From an uncultured Armatimonadota bacterium (GTDB lineage Bacteria; Armatimonadota; Fimbriimonadia; Fimbriimonadales; Fimbriimonadaceae), in contig CAIYLG010000051.1 of the NCBI GenBank assembly GCA_903927025.1, positions 105,163 to 169,162 on the forward strand: a stretch of DNA of 64,000 bases. Reading direction: 5' to 3'. Position 1 is the first letter of the stretch. Each line of letters begins with the position of its first letter. The notes beneath the pieces are model-generated. The model made no database searches. It was not told the DNA's origin and was given only the letters and a program-made list of their open reading frames with translations. This document shows, piece by piece, positions 23,314-31,327 of the stretch. Made by a program: the position numbers and the translations under genes.

Positions 23314-24234
23314 ATGAATCGCTATCCATGCTTAGCCGCCCTCATCGCATCTGTCGCCTTCCTTCATGGATGTGGCACGGGGGCACCTTCCGCGGGTGCT
23401 TCCGAGACCTCCTCGAATTCGGGAACAAAGGGTGAGCTTCATGTCGCACTTGCACCTTCGGAAGATGCAGAGAAGATGGCGACCTCCTTTGAAGGAATCC
23501 GATTGCAGCTGGCCAAGGATACCGGCCTTGACGTGAAGGTGGATAAAGTTACGGACTATGCCAGCGTCATCGAGGCGCAGCGCGCAGGCAAAGTCGACAT
23601 CGCCTGGTATGGCCCCCTTTCCATGGTGCTTGCAAACCAGGAAGCCGGAGCAACTCCGATAGTTTTGGGTGTTGCGGCAAATGGAGATGCAACCTATCAC
23701 TCTCTCATCCTAGTGCCGGCAAACTCCCCGGCGAAAAGCGTTACGGACCTCAAGGGAAAGAAAATCGCTTTCGTGGATCCGGGTTCAACCAGCGGCAACT
23801 TAGTTCCCCGGGCGGAGGTGATGAAGGAGACTCATCAGAAAGCAGAGGACTTTTTTGGCACCGTTACGTACGCAGGGTCACATGACGCTTCACTCCTAAG
23901 CCTCATCAACGGGAACGTGGATGCCTGTGCCGTCCAGGATGTTACGTACGATGAGAAGGTCAAGTCCAAAGAACTCGACCCTGCCAAAGTGCGAATCGTT
24001 TGGAAGTCAGATCCGCTCCCACAATCGCCTCTTGCAATCCGCAAGGGAATGGATCCAGCTCTCGCCAACAAAATCACCGACAGCTTTTTGGCGATGGATA
24101 AGAACGGAGTGAAGATGGACATCCCGGGCAACGGAAACTACGCCAAGTTCGTCAAAGTCGACTTCTCGGTCTACAAGCCGATATCTGACATGGCGCAGAC
24201 GCTCGGACTCACCAAGAAAGACATGGTGAAGTAG
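23314..24234 (+). CDS. phnD: Phosphonate ABC transporter substrate-binding lipoprotein
   Basis: A 306-residue periplasmic binding protein. The signal CLAALIASVAFLHGC ends in a lipobox (LHGC, Cys near residue 20), so it is membrane-tethered, unlike E. coli PhnD. GELHVALAPSEDAEKMATSF opens the first lobe. Signature features are VIEAQRAGKVDIAWYGPLS, the YHSLILVPANSPAKSVTDLKGKKIAFVDPGSTSGNL ligand loop (split here at LKGKK) and LINGNVDACAVQDVTYDEKV. These are PhnD/PtxB/PF12974 hallmarks. Its ATG directly follows the phosphonatase stop (TAAATG). Ligand class could be phosphonate, phosphite or phosphate; the neighbours favour an aminophosphonate. Confidence 0.92.
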   Translation: MNRYPCLAALIASVAFLHGCGTGAPSAGASETSSNSGTKGELHVALAPSEDAEKMATSFEGIRLQLAKDTGLDVKVDKVTDYASVIEAQRAGKVDIAWYGPLSMVLANQEAGATPIVLGVAANGDATYHSLILVPANSPAKSVTDLKGKKIAFVDPGSTSGNLVPRAEVMKETHQKAEDFFGTVTYAGSHDASLLSLINGNVDACAVQDVTYDEKVKSKELDPAKVRIVWKSDPLPQSPLAIRKGMDPALANKITDSFLAMDKNGVKMDIPGNGNYAKFVKVDFSVYKPISDMAQTLGLTKKDMVK

Positions 24235-24235
24235 G

Positions 24236-24967
24236 TTGGGTACCGGTGTTCGTCTCGCCGGTGTCTCCAAGCGATTTCCGAATGGCGTTCAGGCAATTTC
24301 GGACGTAACACTGGGCTTTTCTCCTGGAGAGGTCGCCGTCGTCCTTGGTCCAAGCGGGGCAGGAAAGAGCACGCTCCTTCGCATGATCAACGGTCTGGAG
24401 GTTGCAAGCGAGGGAAGCATTGAAGTAGGTGACCTTCAGGTAAATCCCGCAACCCTTCGCTCTGTCCGCAGACGAGTCGGCATGGTGTTTCAGCAGTTCA
24501 ACCTTGTCCCTCGTCTCAGCGTGATGGCCAACGTCCTGTGTGGTCGCTTGGCCTACCGGAACTGGATTACCAGCGTGTTCTTCGCTTTTCCAGAATCGGA
24601 CTATGAAACGGCCCGCCATGCCATCAAGAGCGTTGGCTTGGAAGGACGGGAGTGGGACCGAGTCGATCGTCTCAGCGGGGGACAGCAACAAAGGGTGGCT
24701 ATCGCCCGAACACTCGTCCAGGGAGCCCAGGTGATTCTCGCCGATGAACCGGTTGCGTCATTGGACCCTGCCACCAGCGAGGAAGTGCTCAGCCTCCTTG
24801 TCGCGTTGGCTAGAGAAAACCAAGTGACGCTGATTCTCAATCTGCACCAAGTAGATCTTGCCCAAAAGTATGCCGATCGAATCATCGGAATCCAGAAAGG
24901 GAAAGTTCATTGCGATGTCTCCGCAGACGCCTTGACCCCTGAGCTTCAGAAGAGCCTTTACCGATGA
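24236..24967 (+). CDS. phnC: Phosphonate ABC transporter ATP-binding protein
   Basis: A 243-residue ABC ATPase energising phosphonate import. Walker A is VLGPSGAGKSTLLRMINGL, the Q-loop VFQQFNLVPRLSVMANVLCGRL is of PhnC type, the signature is LSGGQQQRVAIARTL, Walker B is VILADEPVASLDP, and the switch is LNLHQVDLAQKY. The sequence WITSVFFAFPESDYETARHAI between Q-loop and signature is also found in PhnC. The start is TTG at 24236, one base after the phnD stop; no other start precedes the nucleotide-binding fold. The 3' end overlaps phnE by four bases (ATGA). Confidence 0.94.
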   Translation: MGTGVRLAGVSKRFPNGVQAISDVTLGFSPGEVAVVLGPSGAGKSTLLRMINGLEVASEGSIEVGDLQVNPATLRSVRRRVGMVFQQFNLVPRLSVMANVLCGRLAYRNWITSVFFAFPESDYETARHAIKSVGLEGREWDRVDRLSGGQQQRVAIARTLVQGAQVILADEPVASLDPATSEEVLSLLVALARENQVTLILNLHQVDLAQKYADRIIGIQKGKVHCDVSADALTPELQKSLYR

Positions 24968-25746
24968 AGTTTGTCTCCCAGTCCGGGTATCCGAAGCCAG
25001 CAACATTGGGCGTGATAACGTTGGTGGCTGCGGTGCTGATCTCCGGCTGGTTCAGCATGCACGTTACGGGAAGCGAGGTGGTCCATGCCGGTCCTCTGCT
25101 GATAGGCTTTCTCGCGAAATTCTTTGTGAAGCCAGACTGGAGCTACTTGCCGACGCTGTTGATGCTGACGCTGGAAACGTTCCTGATCGCCTTTGTAGCG
25201 TCGGTGTTCGCTGCTGTTCTCGCCTTCTTCGGTGCCCTTTTCGCCGCCCGGAATTGCACGCCTCATCCAGCCGTGGGGGCAGCCGTCCGCGCAGCTGCCG
25301 GCATCGTTCGCGCCGTGCCGGACCTGCTGTTAGCCCTGCTCTTGGCATCAACTTTGGGTTTGGGAGATGTTCCTGGCGTCATCGCACTTTTCCTTGCAAC
25401 CGCTGCCTACCTTGTGAAGGCGTATGCCGAGGTCCTGGAGGTGGTGGATGGCAAAGCGATAGAGGGCATCCGTTCCACCGGTGCTGATTCAGCAGCAATT
25501 CGAATGGTGGGGATCGTGCCGCAAGCCCGTGCCGATCTCATCGGAGTCACTTTTTACGCGATGGACTCGAACCTAAGGTCGGCCGCGATCCTCGGTGCCG
25601 TAGGTGCCGGCGGCATCGGCTATGACCTTGCCGCTGCCGTACGACATTTTAAGTTCGACCGGCTTGGGATCATGATCCTATCCGTCTATCTGTCCGTTTG
25701 GGCTGTGGATGCGCTCTCCAATTGGGTGCGCGGAAGGGTCGAATGA
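24964..25746 (+). CDS. phnE: Phosphonate ABC transporter permease
   Basis: A 260-residue permease with about six membrane segments, beginning with VITLVAAVLISGWF. The LLMLTLETFLIAFVASVFAAVLAFFGALFAARN stretch (residues about 58-90, read in two halves) and RAAAGIVRAVPDLLLALLLA are PhnE landmarks. The EAA loop is KAYAEVLEVVDGKAIEGIRSTG, followed by VPQARADLIGVTFYAMDSNLRSAAILGAVGAGGIG, the contact with PhnC and the family end motif. It overlaps phnC and the second permease by four bases each. Function is with the second PhnE as a heterodimeric channel. Confidence 0.93.
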   Translation: MKFVSQSGYPKPATLGVITLVAAVLISGWFSMHVTGSEVVHAGPLLIGFLAKFFVKPDWSYLPTLLMLTLETFLIAFVASVFAAVLAFFGALFAARNCTPHPAVGAAVRAAAGIVRAVPDLLLALLLASTLGLGDVPGVIALFLATAAYLVKAYAEVLEVVDGKAIEGIRSTGADSAAIRMVGIVPQARADLIGVTFYAMDSNLRSAAILGAVGAGGIGYDLAAAVRHFKFDRLGIMILSVYLSVWAVDALSNWVRGRVE

Positions 25747-26507
25747 AACGACGCGTTTCTCGCTTGGTCTGGTGGATGGTATTGGGGCTGATACTCGTGG
25801 CCACATGGGGGGCTCACTTCTTGGGCTTTACCCCGGCTATCTGCAAGTCGCTCTTGGCAACGATTTGGCCCGAAATGGTGAAGTATTCGCGTCCGGCATG
25901 GCAGTCACCAGGTCGGCTAGCAGCGATGACACTTGAAACGCTTGCGATGGCAGCGGTAGGAACACTGATCGCTATTTCACTAGCAGTGCCTGCTACTCTG
26001 TTTGCCGCAAAGAATCTGGCCCCCAATCGCCTCAGTTATATTGTTGTCAGGCAGGCAATGAACTTTATGCGATCAATGCCGGATGCGCTCATCGCCCTGC
26101 TTCTCGTTCAGTGCCTCGGCCTTGGCCCCCTTCCCGGCGCGCTCGCGCTGGGGCTGCATTCAGGCGGATTTGTCGGAAAGTCTCTCTCTGAGCGTATCGA
26201 ACGGCTGGACGCTAGGATTGGAGAGGGACTCGTCTCATGCGGAGCAAGCTGGTTCCAAACGATTCGCTTCGGCATTTGGCCCAGCATCGACCGGGAGATC
26301 GTTTCCGATGCCTTGTACGTGTTTGACCGCAATCTTCGAGTTGCGGCAACCTTAGGATTGGTGGGTGCTGGCGGAATCGGCGTCGATTTGGTGACTGCGC
26401 TGCGAACATTCCATGCGGATGAGGCGGCGACAATCATCGTGGTGATCATCGTTCTGATATTGCTTGTCGATACCGTGTCTTCACACTTAAGAAGGAGAAT
26501 GGCTTGA
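25743..26507 (+). CDS. phnE: Second phosphonate ABC transporter permease
   Basis: A 254-residue permease related to the preceding PhnE. A basic start KRRVSRLVWWMVLGLILV leads into the first helix. ETLAMAAVGTLIAISLAVPATLFAAKNL and RQAMNFMRSMPDALIALLLVQ match the same landmarks, and KSLSERIERLDARIGEGLVSCG then FDRNLRVAATLGLVGAGGIG give the coupling loop. The start is ATG at 25743, overlapping the TGA of the first permease; an in-frame start 45 bases earlier lies inside that gene. Split PhnE1/PhnE2 pairs are known in many bacteria. It overlaps the FAD oxidase gene by four bases. Confidence 0.93.
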   Translation: MKRRVSRLVWWMVLGLILVATWGAHFLGFTPAICKSLLATIWPEMVKYSRPAWQSPGRLAAMTLETLAMAAVGTLIAISLAVPATLFAAKNLAPNRLSYIVVRQAMNFMRSMPDALIALLLVQCLGLGPLPGALALGLHSGGFVGKSLSERIERLDARIGEGLVSCGASWFQTIRFGIWPSIDREIVSDALYVFDRNLRVAATLGLVGAGGIGVDLVTALRTFHADEAATIIVVIIVLILLVDTVSSHLRRRMA

Positions 26508-27628
26508 AGTCGGACGTTGTTATTGTGGGTGCCGGTATCGCTGGACTGTCCCTTGCCTGGACCCTGGCTAGTCGGGGCAAGTCCGTTGTTGTGCTGGAAC
26601 GCGGAGCGATTGCCAAGGGAGCCAGCGTTCGCAACTTTGGCATGGTCTGGCCGGTAGGGCATCCTCTCGGCGAGATGAGAAAGCTGGCCCTGAGAAGCCG
26701 AGAGATTTGGCTTGACGTCGCTAGAGAAACCGAACTCTGGGTGCGGGAGTGCGGCGCGATGACGCTAGCCTACGAAGAAATCGAGATCCAGGTGCTTGCC
26801 GAATTCCTGGAGCAGGCGGACCAAGATCCCGGAGTCGGCACGCTTATCTCTGCAGGGGAAGTTCTGCGGAGAAACCCGCACGTGAAGTCCAAGGGTCTTC
26901 TCGGAGCGATGACAAGTGAAACCGAGCTGTGCGTGGACCCCCGAGTGACGGTCGGGCAGCTCGCTTCCGCCCTTGCGAAACGTGGCGTCCCGATTCACTT
27001 CAACACGCTTGTCGGTCGAGTGGAACCCGGTGTTGCGATCGCTGCGGATGGACAGCGCTGGGAGGCAGATCAGATCATCGTCTGCGCCACCCCAGACTCT
27101 CACCAGCTTGTGCCTGAGGCGAACGGACTCGAGAAGTTAAGGCGTTGCGACCTCCACATGATGCGCCTTGCCCCAAAGTCGTCGCTTTGGCCGGTGATGA
27201 GCACCCATCTCTGCGCCGGATTGACCCTGGGTCACTATGCCAACTTTCGTTCGTGCCCATCCCTAGATGCGCTCAAAGTGTTTCACGCAGAAAAATGGCC
27301 TAGCCAGACCAAGTACGGCATCCATGTGCTCGTTTCCCAGCATGGCGACGGATCGCTGACAGTGGGCGACTCTCATACCTACGGTGACGACAGCTCGCCG
27401 TATCTGCAAGCTGAGATTGAGTCCTCGATCCTTGAGGCCCTTGATGAATTCCTAGACACCAGCGGCTTTGAAGTGAGAGAGCGCTGGATCGGCACCTACA
27501 GCACCTCGCCCGGCCAATTCTACGCATGGATGCCGGTCGCGGAAGGCGTTCACGCCCTCAACCTCTTCGGCACTGGCATGACGCTCTCATTCGGCGTCGC
27601 CGAACGGATTGCAGACGAACTCGGTTGA
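26504..27628 (+). CDS. FAD-dependent aminophosphonate oxidase (TIGR03364 / PbfC-D type)
   Basis: A 374-residue flavoprotein of the glycine-oxidase (DAO) fold. The ADP-binding motif is VVIVGAGIAGLSLAWTLASR with the acidic end VVVLERG. RNFGMVWPVGHPLGEM follows as the FAD loop, and CVDPRVTVGQLASAL and LNLFGTGMTLSFGVAE close the fold. In this family the enzyme stands beside phosphonatase-like hydrolases, and was proposed, and for PbfC/PbfD shown as I recall, to remove the amine of 2-aminoethylphosphonate or of its N-methyl or 1-hydroxy forms oxidatively, giving phosphonoacetaldehyde. The start is TTG at 26504 (TTGA overlap with phnE). It is the last gene of the operon; no terminator is seen before the tRNA. 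Confidence 0.85.
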   Translation: MKSDVVIVGAGIAGLSLAWTLASRGKSVVVLERGAIAKGASVRNFGMVWPVGHPLGEMRKLALRSREIWLDVARETELWVRECGAMTLAYEEIEIQVLAEFLEQADQDPGVGTLISAGEVLRRNPHVKSKGLLGAMTSETELCVDPRVTVGQLASALAKRGVPIHFNTLVGRVEPGVAIAADGQRWEADQIIVCATPDSHQLVPEANGLEKLRRCDLHMMRLAPKSSLWPVMSTHLCAGLTLGHYANFRSCPSLDALKVFHAEKWPSQTKYGIHVLVSQHGDGSLTVGDSHTYGDDSSPYLQAEIESSILEALDEFLDTSGFEVRERWIGTYSTSPGQFYAWMPVAEGVHALNLFGTGMTLSFGVAERIADELG

Positions 27629-27675
27629 AATGAGTCCCCATTTCCGTGACACAGCACGTTCACGTTGGTTGGCGG

Positions 27676-27681
27676 TATAAT
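27676..27681 (+). promoter_or_regulatory. -10 box of tRNA-Ala gene
   Basis: A perfect TATAAT lies 12 bases before the tRNA 5' end, so transcription should start close to the mature end. No convincing -35 box is found at 16-18 bases; TTCACG at 27659 is too near and GTGACA at 27646 is too far. Confidence 0.6.
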
Positions 27682-27692
27682 AGTTGACCGTT

Positions 27693-27768
27693 GGGGGCAT
27701 AGCTCAGTTGGGAGAGCATCTGCTTTGCAAGCAGAGGGTCAGGGGTTCGAGTCCCCTTGCCTCCACCA
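27693..27768 (+). tRNA. tRNA-Ala (anticodon UGC), CCA encoded
   Basis: A 76-base cloverleaf. The acceptor GGGGGCA pairs with TGCCTCC and includes the G3-U70 wobble that identifies alanine tRNA. The anticodon arm is CTGCTTTGCAAGCAG with anticodon TGC, and the T arm is AGGGG-TTCGAGT-CCCCT. CCA is encoded at the 3' end. The TAGCTCAGTTGG D arm is standard. Confidence 0.98.
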
Positions 27769-27779
27769 CGATTTAAATG

Positions 27780-27820
27780 AAGTCGCCAAGTCATCTAGGA
27801 CTTGGCGACTTTATTGCGTT
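27780..27820 (+). terminator. Intrinsic terminator after tRNA-Ala
   Basis: AAGTCGCCAAGT (27780-27791) and ACTTGGCGACTT (27800-27811) form a 12-bp stem with an eight-base loop, followed by a T-rich TATTGCGTTT. It ends the tRNA transcript 11 bases after CCA. Confidence 0.8.
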
Positions 27821-27916
27821 TCAGGGCCACTGACGCGGATTTCGCTCTGGCTGAGTTGGCGGGCGAATCACCGGTCCGTCGGAACTTACCTAGCTGATCG
27901 GGTGATATACCTTGCC

Positions 27917-30325
27917 ATGATCCCCTTCGGCCGATGGCTTGCCGCTTCCATGATTGTTCATTCCGCCATCGGCGGCCAATCTTCAACTCTGGAGGACTTT
28001 CTGGCACGATCTGGCTGGGATTCGGCGAAGAAAGGAGCCCTGATTGTGCTTGACCCTGCGCATGTGCTTGCGACCTCTTCTGGTCAGGGCCTCGCGGCAT
28101 TCAACCGTACCATTTTTCGATCTGGCAGCCTTTCGGCCATCGTGCCCGCCGAGATGGTCATCATCGACGACAATCTCCAAGAGCCGAACCTATACGACGG
28201 CATGACGAGCGATGCCAAGGTGCTGTTCCTTCTTGCCACGCTGACCAAGGACCAGCTGCGTCTTGCCACTCAGAAAGGCATTTCCCCCTCCGAACTATCC
28301 GGACAGCCGAGGGCTGCTCTCGAATCTCTGATCCATCAGCCCTTTGTCTATTCGACCTCTCCGTTTTCTCGGCCCGACGATACGGTCGAAAAGGTGTCCC
28401 AGGATAAGCTCGGCGAAGTCCGTCTCAAGATCAACCGCGGAATCTGCTTTGAGGTTGCTCCTGGAAATAGCCTCAATTCAGTGATGAGGTTGGATCCGCG
28501 GATCATGAGTGGCCGGCAAGCCCTGCAGGGCCTGTGGCACAAGCTGGGCGCGGGGAGCCCGAAGTTTGGGATCACTCCGAAATCTTCGAAACCGAACGAG
28601 CCCAAGCGCTCGGAGCTCCAATATGCGTCTCCAAATCTGTCTGCTTCTTTAACGCTGTCGCATCAATCAACTGTCGGGGATGTGCTGCGCGAGGTGGGGC
28701 AAGTTTCTCATTTGGCACTCTTCGCAGATCCTCGAATATCCCAGCTTCCGGTTGAAGCCTATGGCCCGCCGGTTCGAGTCAGCGATTTGCTTCGCAGCCT
28801 TGCGATGGCGGTCACCGGCACTTTCCGGAAGGTAGGAGGCTCGTACGTCCTGACCTCAGACATCATGGGTCTCGCCGAGCGCCAAATGCGCTTCTGGATT
28901 TGGGAGAACCGTAGCGGAGAGAAGCAGATGGACAAGACTGCTGAGTACTTGAAGCAGATCTTTGCTGGCCGGGCACTGGATGTGATCGAATACGACAAGT
29001 CGGATACCTTCCGGCCAGATGATGCGCTTGCCTCAAAGATATCAGCCGACGAACAGAGCGGTGTGACTCGGAAGATTGCGTCGTCTGAATTGTCAGCTGC
29101 AGAACGAGAGTCTCTCAATCGGATGAACGATACCATTGCTCAGGCGCAGAAGTTCGATTCAAGCCACGTTGGTGTGTTCTCAAAGCTTGCCTACTCTTTT
29201 GTTTTGCCGGACGGACGACAACTAAATCCGGAGATGAGCACTCTGTCCCCGATCCGTGACTGGAAGGAGTTGCTGAGCGGATCTGCGAGCACGGCGCCTG
29301 AGTTTGGGAGGTTCTCACTTGGCAAGGCTTCCGGTCCGCGCGCGCTGATGGTGAGAGTTGAAGATCCAAGCAGGATTAAGGCAATTGCGCACGCCGCCAT
29401 TCCCTATGGCTTCACGGATCTGTGGATTCAGACTTCGAGTCGTGCGGTACTCGATGCGGCATCTCAAACTGGTCTGAAGGTTCGTTTTGTCGCGGAACCA
29501 TGGAAGTCTGCCACCCGTCTTGCGGACCCAGATCGCGATGCAATCGGGGGGCTCGAGGGAACCGAGATGTTGGCGGATGAAAGGCCCCGAGTCAATCGCA
29601 TGACCCTGTCTCCGTTGGATCCAAGCTTGCCGTCTAACTGGGACAGCTTAAAGGCTCTCGCGTCGGTCCCGAATGTGGAAGGCGTCGTCATCGCCGACAC
29701 TCAGCCGACCGGTTATGAGCGCGAGCGACCCAGTCGCCACAACTTCTACGGCATCTCCTCCGAGAAGCTCGAGTTTGGATACTCGACCGCCGAGAGGGAA
29801 TCCTTCCTCAAGCAGTTCGGTGCAGACCCGATCGATATCTGTTACGACGTCTACCTTGGGTACGACATTTCGCAGCCGTTTTTCCCAGATCCGGCACAAG
29901 CCAAAACCTTGGGGTCCCCCGCGGAGGGCCAACTGCCCAAACTGATGTCGAAGTGGGTTGCATTTCGAGCAGACCTCAATGAGGCTTGCACGAAGAAGCT
30001 GCTCGATTTGTTTGGCAAATCGATGAATCCTCCCCTCGTGCGCTTGCGCCGCCGTACCTACACACCCGACCCCACCGCTGCATTCCTCACACCCTGGACC
30101 CAAGGGCGATCCGTCTCGGATTTACTCGAACCGGGCCAGGCTGATGTGCCGTTGATGCCATTTCCAAACCCAGATATACCGGGTTGGGCACCCAACCCGG
30201 CACTTCCGTCGATCCCGCTGTTCCCCGAAAAGACCACAGCATTGGCGTTCGATCTGCGCGAAGTCGAGCCTCAGGATGTCATTGCGACGATCCAGCAGTG
30301 GTTTGTATTGCCCTTGCTGAAATAG
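27917..30325 (+). CDS. Large exported protein with STN-like segment, function unknown
   Basis: An 802-residue protein. The frame is open from 27665, but that part contains the tRNA and its terminator, so the first sensible start is ATG at 27917, which opens a signal-like stretch (IPFGRWLAASMIVHSAIGG). Residues about 235-315 resemble a secretin/TonB N-terminal (STN) or N0-type fold: LTLSHQSTVGDVLREVGQ, LPVEAYGPPVRVSDLLRSLA and KVGGSYVLTSD. The C-terminal half contains HAAIPYGFTDLWIQTSSRA and ends in a proline-rich tail, with FDLREVEPQDVIATIQQW as the last segment. I do not recognise a family. It could be a component of a pilus or secretion apparatus or a sugar-active protein. Codon use is like its neighbours. 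Confidence 0.72.
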   Translation: MIPFGRWLAASMIVHSAIGGQSSTLEDFLARSGWDSAKKGALIVLDPAHVLATSSGQGLAAFNRTIFRSGSLSAIVPAEMVIIDDNLQEPNLYDGMTSDAKVLFLLATLTKDQLRLATQKGISPSELSGQPRAALESLIHQPFVYSTSPFSRPDDTVEKVSQDKLGEVRLKINRGICFEVAPGNSLNSVMRLDPRIMSGRQALQGLWHKLGAGSPKFGITPKSSKPNEPKRSELQYASPNLSASLTLSHQSTVGDVLREVGQVSHLALFADPRISQLPVEAYGPPVRVSDLLRSLAMAVTGTFRKVGGSYVLTSDIMGLAERQMRFWIWENRSGEKQMDKTAEYLKQIFAGRALDVIEYDKSDTFRPDDALASKISADEQSGVTRKIASSELSAAERESLNRMNDTIAQAQKFDSSHVGVFSKLAYSFVLPDGRQLNPEMSTLSPIRDWKELLSGSASTAPEFGRFSLGKASGPRALMVRVEDPSRIKAIAHAAIPYGFTDLWIQTSSRAVLDAASQTGLKVRFVAEPWKSATRLADPDRDAIGGLEGTEMLADERPRVNRMTLSPLDPSLPSNWDSLKALASVPNVEGVVIADTQPTGYERERPSRHNFYGISSEKLEFGYSTAERESFLKQFGADPIDICYDVYLGYDISQPFFPDPAQAKTLGSPAEGQLPKLMSKWVAFRADLNEACTKKLLDLFGKSMNPPLVRLRRRTYTPDPTAAFLTPWTQGRSVSDLLEPGQADVPLMPFPNPDIPGWAPNPALPSIPLFPEKTTALAFDLREVEPQDVIATIQQWFVLPLLK

Positions 30326-30412
30326 GCTTCATGAATCTGAAGCGCAATCTCCTCAATGGACAGCCTTCCGTTGCAAACTAGGATCAGCGGCTCGTCCGCA
30401 GGTGAGGAATGA

Positions 30413-31327
30413 ATGATTCTGTCTTTTCTATTGGGTTTGACAATGATGCGACCAGGCGAGCGGATCGTGGCTGACTCGGATCAGCCGAGTGCATCGCTAG
30501 CGGCTCAGCAGCCGGGGCCTCTGAAATTTGGGCCGCCGGTACTTGGACCGGATGATAAGCCTGCTTTTCCGCCAGCCCCGGTTGGGTTTGACCTGCCGAG
30601 GGAAGGCGTACCCAAGGGGAAGGTGGAAACGCTGGATTACGAGTCGAAGAGTGTAGGGACCACTCGACACTTGGTGGTTTACACGCCTCCCGGCTACACC
30701 AAGGAGAACAGCTACCCGGTGCTTTACCTCTTACACGGAATCGGGGGCACTGAGCGGGAGTGGCTGGACAACGCCTCACCCAACGCTATCCTCGACAACC
30801 TGCTCGCCGACAGCAAAATCGCGCCGATGATTGTGGTGTTCCCCAACGGCCGGGCTGAGAAGAATGATCGTCCCGAAGGAAACATCTACGCTCACGCTCC
30901 TGCATTTGCCAAGTTAGATAAAGACCTGCTCAACGACGTCATTCCGTTCATCGAGTCCAAGTACTCAGTGAAGAAAGGCGCTGAAAACCGTGCCCTTGCG
31001 GGGCTCTCAATGGGAGGGGGCCAGTCTCTCAACTTTGGCCTTGCCAATCTGGACACCTTCGCATGGGTCGGCGGTTTCTCATCCGCACCGAACACGCTGG
31101 CACCTGAAGCGCTCGTTCCCGAACCGGAAAAGGCGATCAAGAACCTCAAGCTGCTGTGGCTCTCCTGCGGCGATCAAGACGGGCTCATCGCCATCAGCCA
31201 GAAGCTCCATCTGTTCCTCAATCAGAAAAACGTGCCCCACATCTGGCATGTGGATGCCGGTGCCCACGTTTTCCCCGTCTGGAAGAACGACCTTTACCTG
31301 TTCGCTCAAAGGATCTTTCGACCTTGA
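30413..31327 (+). CDS. Secreted esterase, carbohydrate esterase family 1-like
   Basis: A 304-residue alpha/beta hydrolase. A hydrophobic start (ILSFLLGLTMM) is a short signal, followed by a proline-rich linker up to about residue 65. The catalytic domain begins VETLDYESKSVGTTRHLVVYTPPGYTKENSYPVLYLLHGIGGTE (two segments), with the oxyanion loop after HG. The nucleophile lies in ALAGLSMGGGQSLNF (GxSxG, Ser near residue 199), the Asp in LLWLSCGDQDGL and the His in DAGAHVFPVW. This is the feruloyl/acetyl-xylan esterase pattern of CE1 (XynZ-like). The gene overlaps the following glycoside hydrolase by four bases, so both likely act on the same plant-type polysaccharide. Confidence 0.87.
   Translation: MILSFLLGLTMMRPGERIVADSDQPSASLAAQQPGPLKFGPPVLGPDDKPAFPPAPVGFDLPREGVPKGKVETLDYESKSVGTTRHLVVYTPPGYTKENSYPVLYLLHGIGGTEREWLDNASPNAILDNLLADSKIAPMIVVFPNGRAEKNDRPEGNIYAHAPAFAKLDKDLLNDVIPFIESKYSVKKGAENRALAGLSMGGGQSLNFGLANLDTFAWVGGFSSAPNTLAPEALVPEPEKAIKNLKLLWLSCGDQDGLIAISQKLHLFLNQKNVPHIWHVDAGAHVFPVWKNDLYLFAQRIFRP

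Noticed and set aside
27665..27916. Upstream extension of the 802-residue protein
   Set aside because: This stretch contains the -10 box, tRNA-Ala and its terminator, so it cannot be protein-coding.
31156..31323. Longer start of the glycoside hydrolase
   Set aside because: It lies entirely within the esterase gene in another frame, is arginine-rich and lacks a signal; the TTG at 31324 gives a signal peptide and a TTGA overlap.
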